This document shows positions 11,600 through 20,269 of a stretch of DNA of 23,742 nt, in pieces. The notes below the pieces were generated by a model. The model was not told the DNA's origin. It did not search any database and saw only the letters and a program-made list of their open reading frames with translations. Position 1 is the stretch's first letter. Every line of letters starts with the position of its first letter. The position numbers and the translations under genes are program-made. This DNA comes from Irineochytrium annulatum (Eukaryota; Chytridiomycota; Chytridiomycetes; Chytridiales; Chytridiaceae), in contig JADGJL010000360.1 in NCBI GenBank assembly GCA_027600665.1, positions 1-23,742 of the forward strand. Direction: 5' to 3'.

Positions 11600-12172
11600 A
11601 ACACCTCAGGATCACTTCGGCTTGATGGTCTTACATAGCCGGCATCATGCACGTCCTGCCGTAGACCGCGTCCTTTCTTTTAGTTTTGGTTCTTACTTTC
11701 CGGGCGAGCATGCCCATTCTTCTGTCGTAGTTAGTAGTTATTTCTTCGTTATCCGGCTGCGAAGGCTCTTGCGATTGTACTAGCCCTGGGGATTGTGACG
11801 CTGTTATTGGTAATGTGGCCGCCGGACGGCATTACGGTCCTTATGGAAGACGACGGATGATATGGATCGACGACCTGGCCTTACCACTCCATCACGATCT
11901 TATGATACTCATTTCCTTAATACATACAAAGATTCCCGCCCGTTGAACTTAGCTTTATAGTGTTCCTTGAAATGCAGGGCGGGAGTAAGCAGCGAAAATA
12001 TATTGTCGATATCTTTTTGCGACGAGCGAACTCCTATGTACTGCTAATTCATTTCATTTTATGCACAGCGCCTCAAACTGCACTCTCCGGCACTTAAGTT
12101 AATACACAACTCTAAAACGCACACGCCAGTAATCATATTCGGTTTTCACCGCCCTTAATCCCGGCATTACCG
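11600..12172. other. Convergent intergenic region
   Basis: This 573-bp stretch lies between the 3' ends of two convergent genes. It holds no open frame of note and no recognisable RNA gene or repeat. It should contain both 3' UTRs, but I see no perfect AATAAA on the appropriate strands. Confidence 0.5.
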
Positions 12173-12219
12173 TCACCCTGCACTCTCTGCGATACCGTCA
12201 CCCCCTGCACTCTCTGCGC
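12168..12219. repeat. Adjacent direct repeat of about 25-27 bp
   Basis: Two back-to-back copies, 12168-12192 and 12193-about 12219, each read TACCGTCACC, then a C run, then TGCACTCTCTGCG. They differ by two extra C bases. The pair spans the stop codon of the minus-strand zinc-finger gene and creates the repeated AESAG peptide at its C terminus. Confidence 0.75.
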
Positions 12220-13294
12220 TCCCCGAAGGCCCCTCAACGGGAGCTCCCATATGCGCCGCACACCCGATCTTTCCCGAGCTCCCCACGCTCCCCGGAACCA
12301 TGACTATATCCATTTTAGCGCTCTCCCCAATAATCGTGCTCTCGGTGACCCCCGAGCTCACCGCACCCCTCGCACCCAGTATAGCATCCATCTTAGCGGC
12401 CCCCGCGCTCGCCACGCTCGCCGCGATCCCCGCATAAACCGAGTTTCTCAAACTTGAGCTCAACGCCGACATCCTCGGGCCCCTCTTCATAGCCGATGGC
12501 ATCCTGCACGCACTTGTTGGCGCCTCCCTCTCCCCGCGCCTGACATGCCTCTGACACGCGTCCCTCCTCGCGAACCTCTGCCCGCAACCGCACACATACG
12601 GCAGCTCCACGGCGTCCCCCTGCGCGTCCGCGGCCGGCGAGCCGGTCTTCCCCTTCCCGCGCATGTGGAGGCACAGCTCGTGACGCTCGAGATCCTGGCG
12701 GCGACGGAAGCGCGAGCTGCAGTACTTGCAGCCGAAGGGTCGAGGGGCTTCATCTGCACGTTTTGCTGCGGGATTGGAGGAGGAGGTAGAAGTTGGGATG
12801 GCTGGCGGCGGCGAGGGTAGATGGGACGCTGGCGGCATATGGACGACGTGGACGATCGTCGGGGTCCCAGTGATAGAGTAGACGATCACGGGCGCCTCTA
12901 GGGCCACCGACGCCAGGGTGAGGAGGTGCAGGTTATCGGTCCCCGCTGCTGGCGGCGACTCGCTCGGCGGAGGGCTTAAAGGGAAGGAAGTCGTTCCGTC
13001 TCGGAAGTTTGCGCCGGGCATAACCACTCCGGGCACGGCCTGGATTACGGCAGACCCAGGCTGAGTGTGAGGTTGCTCGGGCTGCAGAGCGATCGAGGCC
13101 AGTGCGTCGATTCCCGGGGCTGGCTGCGACGATGAAGAAGAGATCGGGACCGTCAGGCCCGGCTGGGTGGCAATACCCTTGAGGACAGCGTTGAAGCCGG
13201 GCAAGGAACGATTGATCGGAGCTGGAGGGTTGTCCGGCGTCGACTGCAGAAGGTCCGTGAAGCCCGGGACCCAAGCTGGTGGGAGTGACGGCAT
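12173..13294 (-). CDS. C2H2-type zinc-finger protein, probable transcription regulator
   Basis: This is an intronless 373-residue frame starting at ATG 13294. Residues 1-185 are Pro/Ser/Ala-rich and low in charge, like fungal activation regions. Finger 1 is classical: Cys189, Cys192, His205, His210 with a 12-residue middle. Finger 2 is atypical: Cys235-x-Cys237, His250, with Cys263 as the probable fourth ligand, and FARRDACQRH in the helix. The pairing of a canonical finger with a CxC...H...C finger is a pattern I associate with fungal regulators. The C-terminal 100 residues are Gly/Ser/Ala-rich with imperfect repeats such as AKMD and AESAG. Nuclear DNA binding is inferred from the fingers. 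The target is unknown. It is divergent from the pseudogene region upstream, and a TATA-like box lies about 160 bp upstream. Confidence 0.75.
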   Translation of the reverse strand: MPSLPPAWVPGFTDLLQSTPDNPPAPINRSLPGFNAVLKGIATQPGLTVPISSSSSQPAPGIDALASIALQPEQPHTQPGSAVIQAVPGVVMPGANFRDGTTSFPLSPPPSESPPAAGTDNLHLLTLASVALEAPVIVYSITGTPTIVHVVHMPPASHLPSPPPAIPTSTSSSNPAAKRADEAPRPFGCKYCSSRFRRRQDLERHELCLHMRGKGKTGSPAADAQGDAVELPYVCGCGQRFARRDACQRHVRRGEREAPTSACRMPSAMKRGPRMSALSSSLRNSVYAGIAASVASAGAAKMDAILGARGAVSSGVTESTIIGESAKMDIVMVPGSVGSSGKIGCAAHMGAPVEGPSGSAESAGGDGIAESAG

Positions 13295-13680
13295 TGGCGG
13301 CGTGAGCGAAATTTAGGCGGGGCGCTGGTCGTCTAATCACCTCCCTCACAGCCTTTTGGGCGAGAACATCAACTCAATCAAACAATAACTTGGAGTTAAC
13401 CTCCATGCATTTATCGGAAAATGGCTAAGATATATATGAGGAGCAACGCCGTTTTTTATATAATTCCCGTATTGACCATCGGACGAATAAAGTCACCGCC
13501 CCAATTAGCTAGCCGGCAGGTGGTGGCCAACTGATAGATCGTTTATAATCGCAGGCCAATAAATGAATCTGCAACCGATAATATCCCACCAGCAAGAGTG
13601 GTAGACTTAAGGTTGCCTTCAAAATATTTATTTATCGCCACATGGCAGCCAAAGGCTAAATCAGCACGGCTGATCCGAAC
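13295..13680. other. AT-rich intergenic region
   Basis: This region upstream of the minus-strand zinc-finger gene contains TATA-like tracts and no coding frame that I trust. It is clearly more AT-rich than the flanking coding DNA. Confidence 0.5.
13455..13462 (-). promoter_or_regulatory. TATA-like box upstream of the zinc-finger gene
   Basis: Read on the minus strand this is TATATAAA followed by an A run, about 160 bp upstream of ATG 13294, in an AT-rich stretch. Placement and sequence suit a core promoter. This is inference from motif only. Confidence 0.35.
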
Positions 13681-13830
13681 GTGGCGTCGAGTTCACTGAG
13701 TACGTGCGCAAGCGCGCGTGATATCAGTGTGGGAACACCGAGGTTGGAGCTGCTTGTTGAGCTGTTAAGCCTGGTTGTATTAATATGTCAATCAATACGT
13801 TTGCACATGAATGAATGCGGGATGCTTGTC

Positions 13831-14660
13831 AATGCTGTCCACCGCAGTGCGATCATCATCGACGACCATGCCATTGACCTCCGTGCCCTCGCATCCCGGA
13901 ACCTCTTCAATAACCCCTTGCTCTCGGCCGTTCAGGCTGCCTTACCCAAATACCGTGAACGCGTTCATGGCGCGAGACCCGTGCCACGATCCAGAAGCTG
14001 TTGCGGAGGATAGCGAGCTGAAAGGCCGTGCGTATGTGCGGGGGGAGTGCCTGATCGTTCGGACCATGCCGCCGCCTTTTGGCGACTACACGGGCATTTA
14101 CGCAAGCAAGAAGCATGCCATAAATGTGGGCACCATGTTCCTGCCCGAACTGGTGAGGCTGAACGCGAAGTGCGTGCAATTTGATAGTAATAATTACGGT
14201 ACACAGCACCGCGTCCTCCGTCGTGATTTCCGGCCACGTTATCAGGCGGCGCCCGCGGCTTCGGCCAGAATCCCGCGACGAAAGAGGTCAGCTTCTTGCC
14301 CTCGATTCAGGTTGAATACGAGGTCGAGGTGGCCTTCTTCGTCGGCGTGGGCAACCGCGACAGCACCAACATTGAAATGCAACGAGCACATCTTTGCAAT
14401 AATGCTTATGAACGACTGGAGTGTTGTCTTCTTCGTGACCCCATTGCAACTTCATCGAACCTTACGCCACATTCGCAAAGCTTGCGAGATCCAGGCCTTT
14501 GAGTACATCGCACTCGGCCCGTTCCTCGACAAGTATTTTGGCACGAACATCTCGCTGTGGATCGGCACCAGACGGCGTCGAACACTTCCGCGTTCGCCAG
14601 CCGCACTAGGACCCCATGCCCGCCCGATTTCTTGTCGACATCTCGACAAGGACGTTAACG
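13831..14660 (+). pseudogene. Fumarylacetoacetase (FAH) pseudogene, truncated and frameshifted
   Basis: Fragments of fumarylacetoacetase, which hydrolyses fumarylacetoacetate in the last step of tyrosine catabolism, appear in order but in changing frames. These are IIIDDHAIDLRALAS and NNPLLSA (13831-13945); NAFMA, PPPFGDYTGIYASKKHAINV and GTMF (about 13945-14140); ASSVVISGHVIRR (about 14202-14260); VEYEVEVAFFVGVGN (about 14300-14355); NEHIFAIMLMNDWS (14383-14422); IQAFEYIALGPF and DKYFGTNIS (14487-14555); and VEHFRVRQPH followed by TAG (14607-14609) and DPMP. That needs at least five frame changes plus a stop. The expected metal-ligand Asp of the DYTDFY motif is Gly (DYTGIY), while the catalytic-type His (KKHA), the E-x-E pair and the Lys of GPFLxK remain. 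The N-terminal 30-40 residues and the C-terminal third are missing. A functional copy may lie elsewhere in the genome. Confidence 0.85.
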
Positions 14661-15077
14661 ACCTGAACGTACTCACCAGGGTCAAGGGTTAGAGAACATG
14701 ACAGATTTTTTTTCGAAAGTCATTTTAATCCGTATATACGGCGACCCAAGAATTCTGGGGGAGCACTCCGTCACTTCCGCGGGCCAACTTCGCGTAGGTG
14801 TGTTGTGTTGTACACGCACTTGTTTTCTTGCTTTATGATTTTATCACTTCTTGCTTTGACAGTACAGCTCATTGATTTTGGTTATCGGATTTCGTACTTA
14901 CACAGATATCTGTTGAATGTCGATCGTTTCTTCAATGCTCCTTGTATTTTTGTATTTCATGGAGACCCACTCCTTCAATGATCGCCGTCTTTTGCTCGGC
15001 TTCCTCTCCAGCCCAGCCATCCAGGCATAAATGTGTACCCTACCGAACTGCACCGGTTACAATTTGCACGGTCAACG
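14661..15077 (+). other. Upstream region of the first S33 hydrolase
   Basis: This stretch has no gene. It contains a perfect 12-bp palindrome CCGTATATACGG at 14730-14741, T-rich tracts, and the promoter-like box described separately. The FAH homology fades out in its first bases. Confidence 0.45.
15025..15045 (+). promoter_or_regulatory. GCATAAAT promoter-like box, shared with the paralogue
   Basis: GCATAAATG followed by GTACCC and ACC sits 53 bp before ATG 15078. An almost identical block lies 43 bp before the paralogue's ATG. Its conservation outside coding sequence and its TATA-like core suggest a shared core promoter. If so, the 5' UTR is very short. Confidence 0.45.
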
Positions 15078-17118
15078 ATGGAGAGCCAACCACTCCTTCC
15101 CCAGGCCGGAGCCGTCGATGACGCCCGTCGCCGCCGTCGCGCGGCCCACTGGACAATCCTCACGATCGCCGTCCTAGCCGCCCTGTCGCTCGTCGTCCTC
15201 TCCAGCGGCGCATGGCGCGAGTGGAACTCGGACAACCCAGCTCAAGATGGCGGCCAGTTCAGTTGGAAGCGGTGCCCAGGTATGCCGATGAACTCTAAGG
15301 TCGTCTGCGGGACGCTGATGGTCCCGCTGGACCACGGCAACGTCACCGGGAAGCAGCTGAGCGTCGCCGTTGCGATGTATCCGGCGACTAAGAGCCCGAA
15401 AATTGGGACCTTGGTCGTCAACCCGTGAGTGATTTTGATTTTCTTGCTCTCGCGGCGAAGAGAGCTTCCGGCTGGGATGGTGGTAGGAACTCAAAGTGGG
15501 TTGGAGAGATTTCCTGAAATGGCCTGTTACTTCTATCCCACGCTGGTGGGCCTCCATCTATGTCACATCGACCCTTACTTACGCGTTTGGCGTCCTGTTA
15601 GCGGAGGCCCTGGCGGATCCGGCGTTGCAATGATCAAGGGTGGCGGTGAGTCGCTCTCAACGGTCGCAGGAGGCCAGTACGATTTCCTGTCTTTCGATCC
15701 GCGCGGCATCGGGGAGTCGCAGTCGATCCTTTGCTACGAGTCGCCAGCAGCGCATATCCAGGCCGATGCCGTCATGTATGCCGTCGGCGTGCCGCACAAC
15801 AAAAAGCAGATGGCGCACTTTGCTGCTATGCAGGAGGCACGGGCCAGGAGCTGCGGACAGCATGACACCGAGGACCTGCTTCGACATGTGTCGACGGTGA
15901 GTGTGGGCTAGCGCTCTCGCGTTGGACTTTTTTTAATTGTCTGTGATTCTCCGACACACTCAGGCTGCGACAGCGCGCGATATGGACCTCATTCGCGCCG
16001 CCTTAGGCGAGGACGTGCTTAACTATTGGGGCTTCTCGTATGGCACCTTCCTCGGCGCGACATACGTGAACATGTTCCCAGACCACGTCGGCCGCGTCAT
16101 CCTCGATGGCGTAGTGGACCCGTCCGAGTTCTCTGGGCGATGGGAAACTTTTATCCCCGGCGGCCTCGTCCATCTTGATGGCGTCATCGAGGGCTTCGCG
16201 GCAGACTGCGACGCCGCCGGGTCCGATCGGTGCGCGCTCGCGTCCCCCACCAACGCTAAGGTCAACGGTACCATAGGCCGCATCCGCAGCCTCATCGAGA
16301 GGCTCGACGTCTCACCTCTGGCCTTCTCCGGCGGGACCGTGCCTCATGTCGTTAATGGCGACTTCGTGCGCGAGACATTGTTCCGCGCATCCTACGGACC
16401 CTCCTCATGGCCCAAAGTTGCTCAAGGGCTGGCCAGGCTCGACTCGGACGGCGACGCGAGCATGCTCTACGGCCCCAAGGCCGACAAGGCGGAACTTTGC
16501 CCGCTCGCGGACTACGCCGGCGAGGAGGGCTTCTCGGGCGTGTACTGCAACGATGCTGAGGCAGTTACGGAGTTAAAGTGGGAGGATGTGGATAAGTGCA
16601 CAAGGGTGTCCGAGTATGGCGGCAGGACCTTCTGCATCATGCCCGTCACGTGTCGGTATTGGCCTGTCAGGCCCGTCGAGAGGTACGCGGGGCCGTGGAA
16701 CAAGACGCTGAGGAACAAGGTTTTGCTTTTCTTTGTTTCCATATCTCCTCTCTTGCCTTAACAATTTCTTTATATTTAACCTTACCCTCAGGTCCTGGTC
16801 GTTGGCAACACGATGGACCCAGTCACGCCCCTCGAGAGCGCCCGCAGGCTTGTCGAGCTCATGGAGGGGAACGGAGTGCTCCTCACGCACACGGGGTACG
16901 GCCACTGCTCGACCTCCCAGCCGGGCCGGTGCACGATCTCCGCCATCCAAGACTACTTGATCAGAGGCGACCTACCGGAGGAGGGTACCGTATGTGAGAA
17001 CGACACGCCAACGTTCCCGGTCGCATCGGAATCGTTCCTGTTGGCGGACCCGCTCATGGAGGGGGTGCGAATAATTGATGAGGTGTTAAAAAAGGCGAAG
17101 GGACCGTCGATGTTTTGA
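15078..17118 (+). CDS. Membrane-anchored S33 (TAP-like) alpha/beta hydrolase, copy A
   Basis: Exons 15078-15424, 15602-15896, 15964-16719 and 16792-17118 encode 574 residues. The short N terminus carries an acidic dileucine-like ESQPLL, then RRRRR (17-21) and one hydrophobic segment (about 26-43). This predicts a type II membrane protein with a lumenal or extracellular catalytic domain. The hydrolase shows NPGGPGGSG (oxyanion loop), FDPRGIGESQS, the nucleophile elbow GFSYG with Ser239, Asp475 in NTMDPVTP and His504 in GYGHCS; the last two lie in the TAP C-terminal domain. The family includes tripeptidyl aminopeptidases that release peptides or prolyl residues; the substrate here is unknown. 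Several cysteines and N-x-T/S sites fit a secretory-pathway protein. The start was chosen by the METEPLL/MESQPLL match with copy B; no in-frame ATG precedes it nearby. Confidence 0.88.
15425..15601 (+). other. Copy A intron 1 (long)
   Basis: This 177-nt phase-2 intron has donor GTGAGT and acceptor CCTGTTAG. It sits between NP and GGPGG, exactly where copy B has a 111-nt intron. The two intron sequences are not obviously alike, so they have diverged or gained sequence since duplication. Confidence 0.85.
15897..15963 (+). other. Copy A intron 2
   Basis: This 67-nt phase-0 intron has donor GTGAGT and acceptor ACACTCAG. Its position is identical to copy B (58 nt there). Confidence 0.88.
16720..16791 (+). 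other. Copy A intron 3, weak donor
   Basis: This 72-nt phase-0 intron has donor GTTTTG, a pyrimidine-rich body, a TTTAAC/CCTTAAC branch-point candidate and acceptor ACCCTCAG. Copy B has GTTTCG at the same junction. Confidence 0.85.
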
Positions 17119-17533
17119 GGTGATAATTGGGTTTGAGCGAGCGCCTCTGCTTTGCATGGGATTAAGAATTAGCGATCTCTTCATTTCTCTTTCGGTTTAC
17201 TACTTGAACAAGTACATCCTCGACCCAATGTAAAAAAGAAATGAAACCTCGTTTTGTACCTCTGTTGCTATGCTCTCAGCACTCTGACTTCGTCGACTGA
17301 TGCTAATCCGAGGCTCGCTCCACAGAATCTAAGCGTGTCAATGGCTCCAATATATAAAAATATATCTTAGTTCGCGACCGCGGACGGCAGCAGCAAAGGA
17401 GGCTTCCGAGGAAGTTTTCGTTTTTCGTTGACTTATTCGATTGCTGCTAACGGCAGGTAAGCAAATATGAATATCAGTGCAACCAGCTACGCATAAATGG
17501 GTACCCCACCAGTTTCCATTTGCACCTTCAACC
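17119..17533 (+). other. Spacer between the tandem hydrolase genes
   Basis: This 415-bp stretch holds the 3' end of copy A and the promoter of copy B. It includes TATATAAA at 17351-17358 and the conserved box at 17491-17510. I see no gene. Confidence 0.5.
17491..17510 (+). promoter_or_regulatory. GCATAAAT promoter-like box, copy B
   Basis: GCATAAATGG followed by GTACCCCACC matches the block upstream of copy A and lies 43 bp before ATG 17534. The duplication therefore included the proximal promoter. Confidence 0.45.
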
Positions 17534-19530
17534 ATGGAGACTGAACCACTCCTTGCCAGCCAGGCCCACACCGTCGACCAGGCCCGTCGCCGCCGCCGCG
17601 CTGTCCACTGGACCGTTGCCGCCATCGTTACCGTGGCCGTTCTGTCCCTTGTGTTCCTCTCCACCGGCTGGCGCGAGTGGGCTCGCGAGCACTTCCCCTG
17701 GCTCTTCCCGGACCCTGGCTCCGACAAGCCAGGGCACGATGGTGGCCCGTTCGGATGGAAGCCTTGCCCTGGCGTGCCGTCAGACTCTAAAGTCGTGTGT
17801 GGAACGCTGATCGTTCCTCTGGATCATAACAACACCACTGGGAAGCTGCTGAGCGTCGCGGTTGCGAAGCACCCAGCTACGAAGAGCCCGAGGATTGGGA
17901 CTTTGGTCGTCAACCCGTGAGTTATCTGCTGTGGCATATTGACTAGAGGGTTTTTTTGCCTGGAGCGATGTTCTTCGGTACAGCCTACAGTTACAGCTGT
18001 CTAACTGTTAATCTTCTTCTGATCAAGAGGTGGCCCTGGTGGATCCGGCGTCGCGACCATTAAAGATGGCGGCGCGTCCCTCTCCACGATCGTGGGTGGC
18101 CAATACGACGTTTTTTCGTTCGACCCGCGCGGCATCGGTGAATCGCAGTCTATTCTATGCTACGACTCGGCGGCTGCCCACATTCAGGCTGCCGCCATCC
18201 AGGCTGCCGTTGGTCTTCCTCACAGCAAGAAACAAATGGCTCATTATGCTGCCCTGCAAGAGGCTCGCGCGAAGAGCTGCGGGCAGCATGACTCCGGGGA
18301 CTTGCTTAGACATGTGTCGACGGTAGGTTTAGATCGCATTGCGGTGCTGGCGTGACAGTTTTCTGACTCGAACATCTTAGGCGTCGACTGCCCGCGACAT
18401 GGACCTCATCCGTTCCGCCCTCGGCGAGGAGCAGCTCACCTACTGGGGATTCTCGTACGGCACCTTCCTCGGCGCGACGTACGCCAACATGTTCCCGGAC
18501 CGCGTCGGCCGCCTCATCCTTGATGGCGTGGTCGACCCGTCAGAGTTTTCTGCGCGCTGGGACCGCTTCATTCCCAACGGTGTCGTCCACCTCGACGGCG
18601 TCATTGACGGTTTTGCTTCGGACTGCGACGCCGCCGGTGTAGACCGGTGCGCGCTGGCGTCGGCTGCCCCGGTCGTCAACGGCACGATGGCGCGCATCCA
18701 AAAGCTCATCAAGAGGCTAGAGGCGTCCCCTTTAGGCTTCCCTGGCGCGGCCGTGCCCGTCGTCATCGACGGCGACTTTGTGCGCTATAAACTCTTCCGC
18801 GCGGCCTACGCCCCTACGACATGGCCCTCCATCGCTCGCGGTCTCGCCCAGCTCGACCTCAACGGCGACGCGAGCGCGCTGCTCGGCCCGAGGGGCGACG
18901 CGTCGCTCCTGTGCCCGATCGCGGACTACGCATCGGAGGACGGGTTTCCGGGCGTGTCTTGCAACGACGCCATACCGCTCACGGACATGAGCTGGGAGGA
19001 CGTGGAGAGGTGCTCGAAGTCGTCCGAGTATGGGGGGAGATTCATGTGCACCCTTCCTATCACATGCCGGTACTGGCCCGTCAGACCTGTCGAGAGGTAT
19101 GCAGGGCCATGGAACAAGACGCTGAAGAATAAGGTTTCGCTTTCTTCCCACTTTTCTCCTCCGCTGCTTTGCAGTAATGGACTCTTTCCTCTCAACTTAG
19201 GTCCTGGTCATCGGCAACACGATGGACCCCGTTACGCCCATCGAGAGCGCGCGCCGGCTCGTCGAGCTCATGGAGGGAAACGGCGTGCTGCTGACGCACG
19301 TGGCCTACGGCCACTGCTCAACGTCTCTACCTGGCCGGTGCACGATCGCCGCCATCCAGGACTACCTGGTCCTCGGCAAATTACCGGAAAAGGGCACCGT
19401 GTGTGAGAGCGATACGCCGACGTTTCCTGACCCGTCGGAGTCGTTCTTGATGGCGGCGGACCCTCTGATGGCGAGCGCAAGGGTGCTTGATGAGGTCCTG
19501 AGGATGGCGAAGGGACCTTCGAAGTTATAG
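17534..19530 (+). CDS. Membrane-anchored S33 (TAP-like) alpha/beta hydrolase, copy B
   Basis: Exons 17534-17916, 18028-18322, 18381-19133 and 19201-19530 encode 586 residues, with the same intron positions and phases as copy A. The N terminus has ETEPLL, RRRRR (19-23) and a membrane segment at about 27-43. A linker about 13 residues longer (containing REHFPWLFPDPGSD) follows before the catalytic domain. Catalytic residues: Ser251 in GFSYG, Asp486 in NTMDPVTP and His515 in AYGHCS. The cysteine-containing segments (CNDA, CRYWPVRPVERYAGPWNKT) are kept between copies. Both copies are intact, which argues that both are used. The gene is likely a peptidase or esterase of the S33 family acting in the lumen, vacuole or cell surface. 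Substrate and compartment are inferred. Confidence 0.88.
17917..18027 (+). other. Copy B intron 1
   Basis: This 111-nt phase-2 intron has donor GTGAGT and acceptor GATCAAG. The acceptor is chosen because it restores the NPGGPGG motif. Confidence 0.8.
18323..18380 (+). other. Copy B intron 2
   Basis: This 58-nt phase-0 intron has donor GTAGGT and acceptor ACATCTTAG, at the same position as in copy A. Confidence 0.88.
19134..19200 (+). other. Copy B intron 3, weak donor
   Basis: This 67-nt phase-0 intron has donor GTTTCG and acceptor CTCAACTTAG, at the same position as in copy A. The first base of the next exon starts VLVIGNTMDP. Confidence 0.85.
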
Positions 19531-19993
19531 AAGGTGCTGTTCGGCTATCACAATGGGCCCTGGTTAAATACAAGGAAGAATGACCATCACGTGGACATAC
19601 AGTCTACGGGCAGACAATTACAATCGTTGCGCTTACATTTCACTCCGAAAGGGGCGGTGGCCGCAATGCAAAGAAGTTACGGAAAGAACAGGATGTTAGG
19701 ATAATGGATGTTATAAGAATGACGAGCGTATATACAACAGCACAGATATAGCCGGGAGGGCTTGCAAGTCTATATGAAAAAAAAAAGAAGGAAAAAATGA
19801 ATCGACGAATTCCGTATGAAACATGCAAGTTTTCCTAACCGCGTCGAATATTTTCTTCTCTGCATGAAATATTGCAGTTTTATCCTATCCTACTCCGTGC
19901 ACCCCCTGATACACCGCTTTACAAAAGCCGCCCGGCCAAAATCTCCTTCCACACCATTCGCCTCACATCACCGCCCGCATCCCAGCGCCCGTC
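19531..19993 (+). other. Intergenic region, AT-rich
   Basis: This 463-bp stretch contains the 3' flank of hydrolase copy B, an A-rich run near 19774-19798 and the upstream region of the small secreted-protein gene. I see no gene or RNA. Confidence 0.5.
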
Positions 19994-20269
19994 ATGAAGC
20001 TCACAACCCTCCTCGTTCTCTCACTCGCCGTCCTCCTACCATCAGCCATCAACGCTGTGCCTCTGCCCGTGCCACTTGAGGACGTCGTTCCCGCGGACGG
20101 TACCGCGGCGATCGTTGCAGCCACGGCGATCGCTGCCGCGAGCGAGACGGCGTCGCCGACACCAACTGCCACGCCGACGACGCCTTCGCCGAGCCCAACC
20201 ATCCCGAAGGAGTCAAAGGGCGGGATCGTGCCCGTCGACCTCATCCGTGGCGGCTGTCCTTCATGCTAG
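19994..20269 (+). CDS. Small predicted secreted protein (91 residues)
   Basis: The frame opens with MKLTTLLVLSLAVLLPSAINA, a typical signal peptide with probable cleavage after Ala21. The mature part (about 70 residues) begins VPLPVPLEDVVP, then has an Ala-rich segment and a Thr/Pro/Ser-rich stretch (about residues 53-72) that could be O-glycosylated. It ends GGCPSC with only two cysteines. I recognise no family. It sits alone, after the hydrolase pair. Alternatives are a cell-wall protein or a short effector-like peptide, and nothing in the sequence decides between them. A 3' intron adding more residues cannot be excluded. Confidence 0.6.
   Translation: MKLTTLLVLSLAVLLPSAINAVPLPVPLEDVVPADGTAAIVAATAIAAASETASPTPTATPTTPSPSPTIPKESKGGIVPVDLIRGGCPSC

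Noticed and set aside
13811..14692. A 293-residue intact gene covering the FAH-like region
   Set aside because: The single frame holds only some of the FAH motifs. Others lie in the other two frames, so the open frame is a chance product of decay.
15429..15911. Reading frame that runs through intron 1 of hydrolase copy A
   Set aside because: Copy B has an intron at the same position, and the unspliced version would lose the membrane anchor and the NPGGPGG junction.
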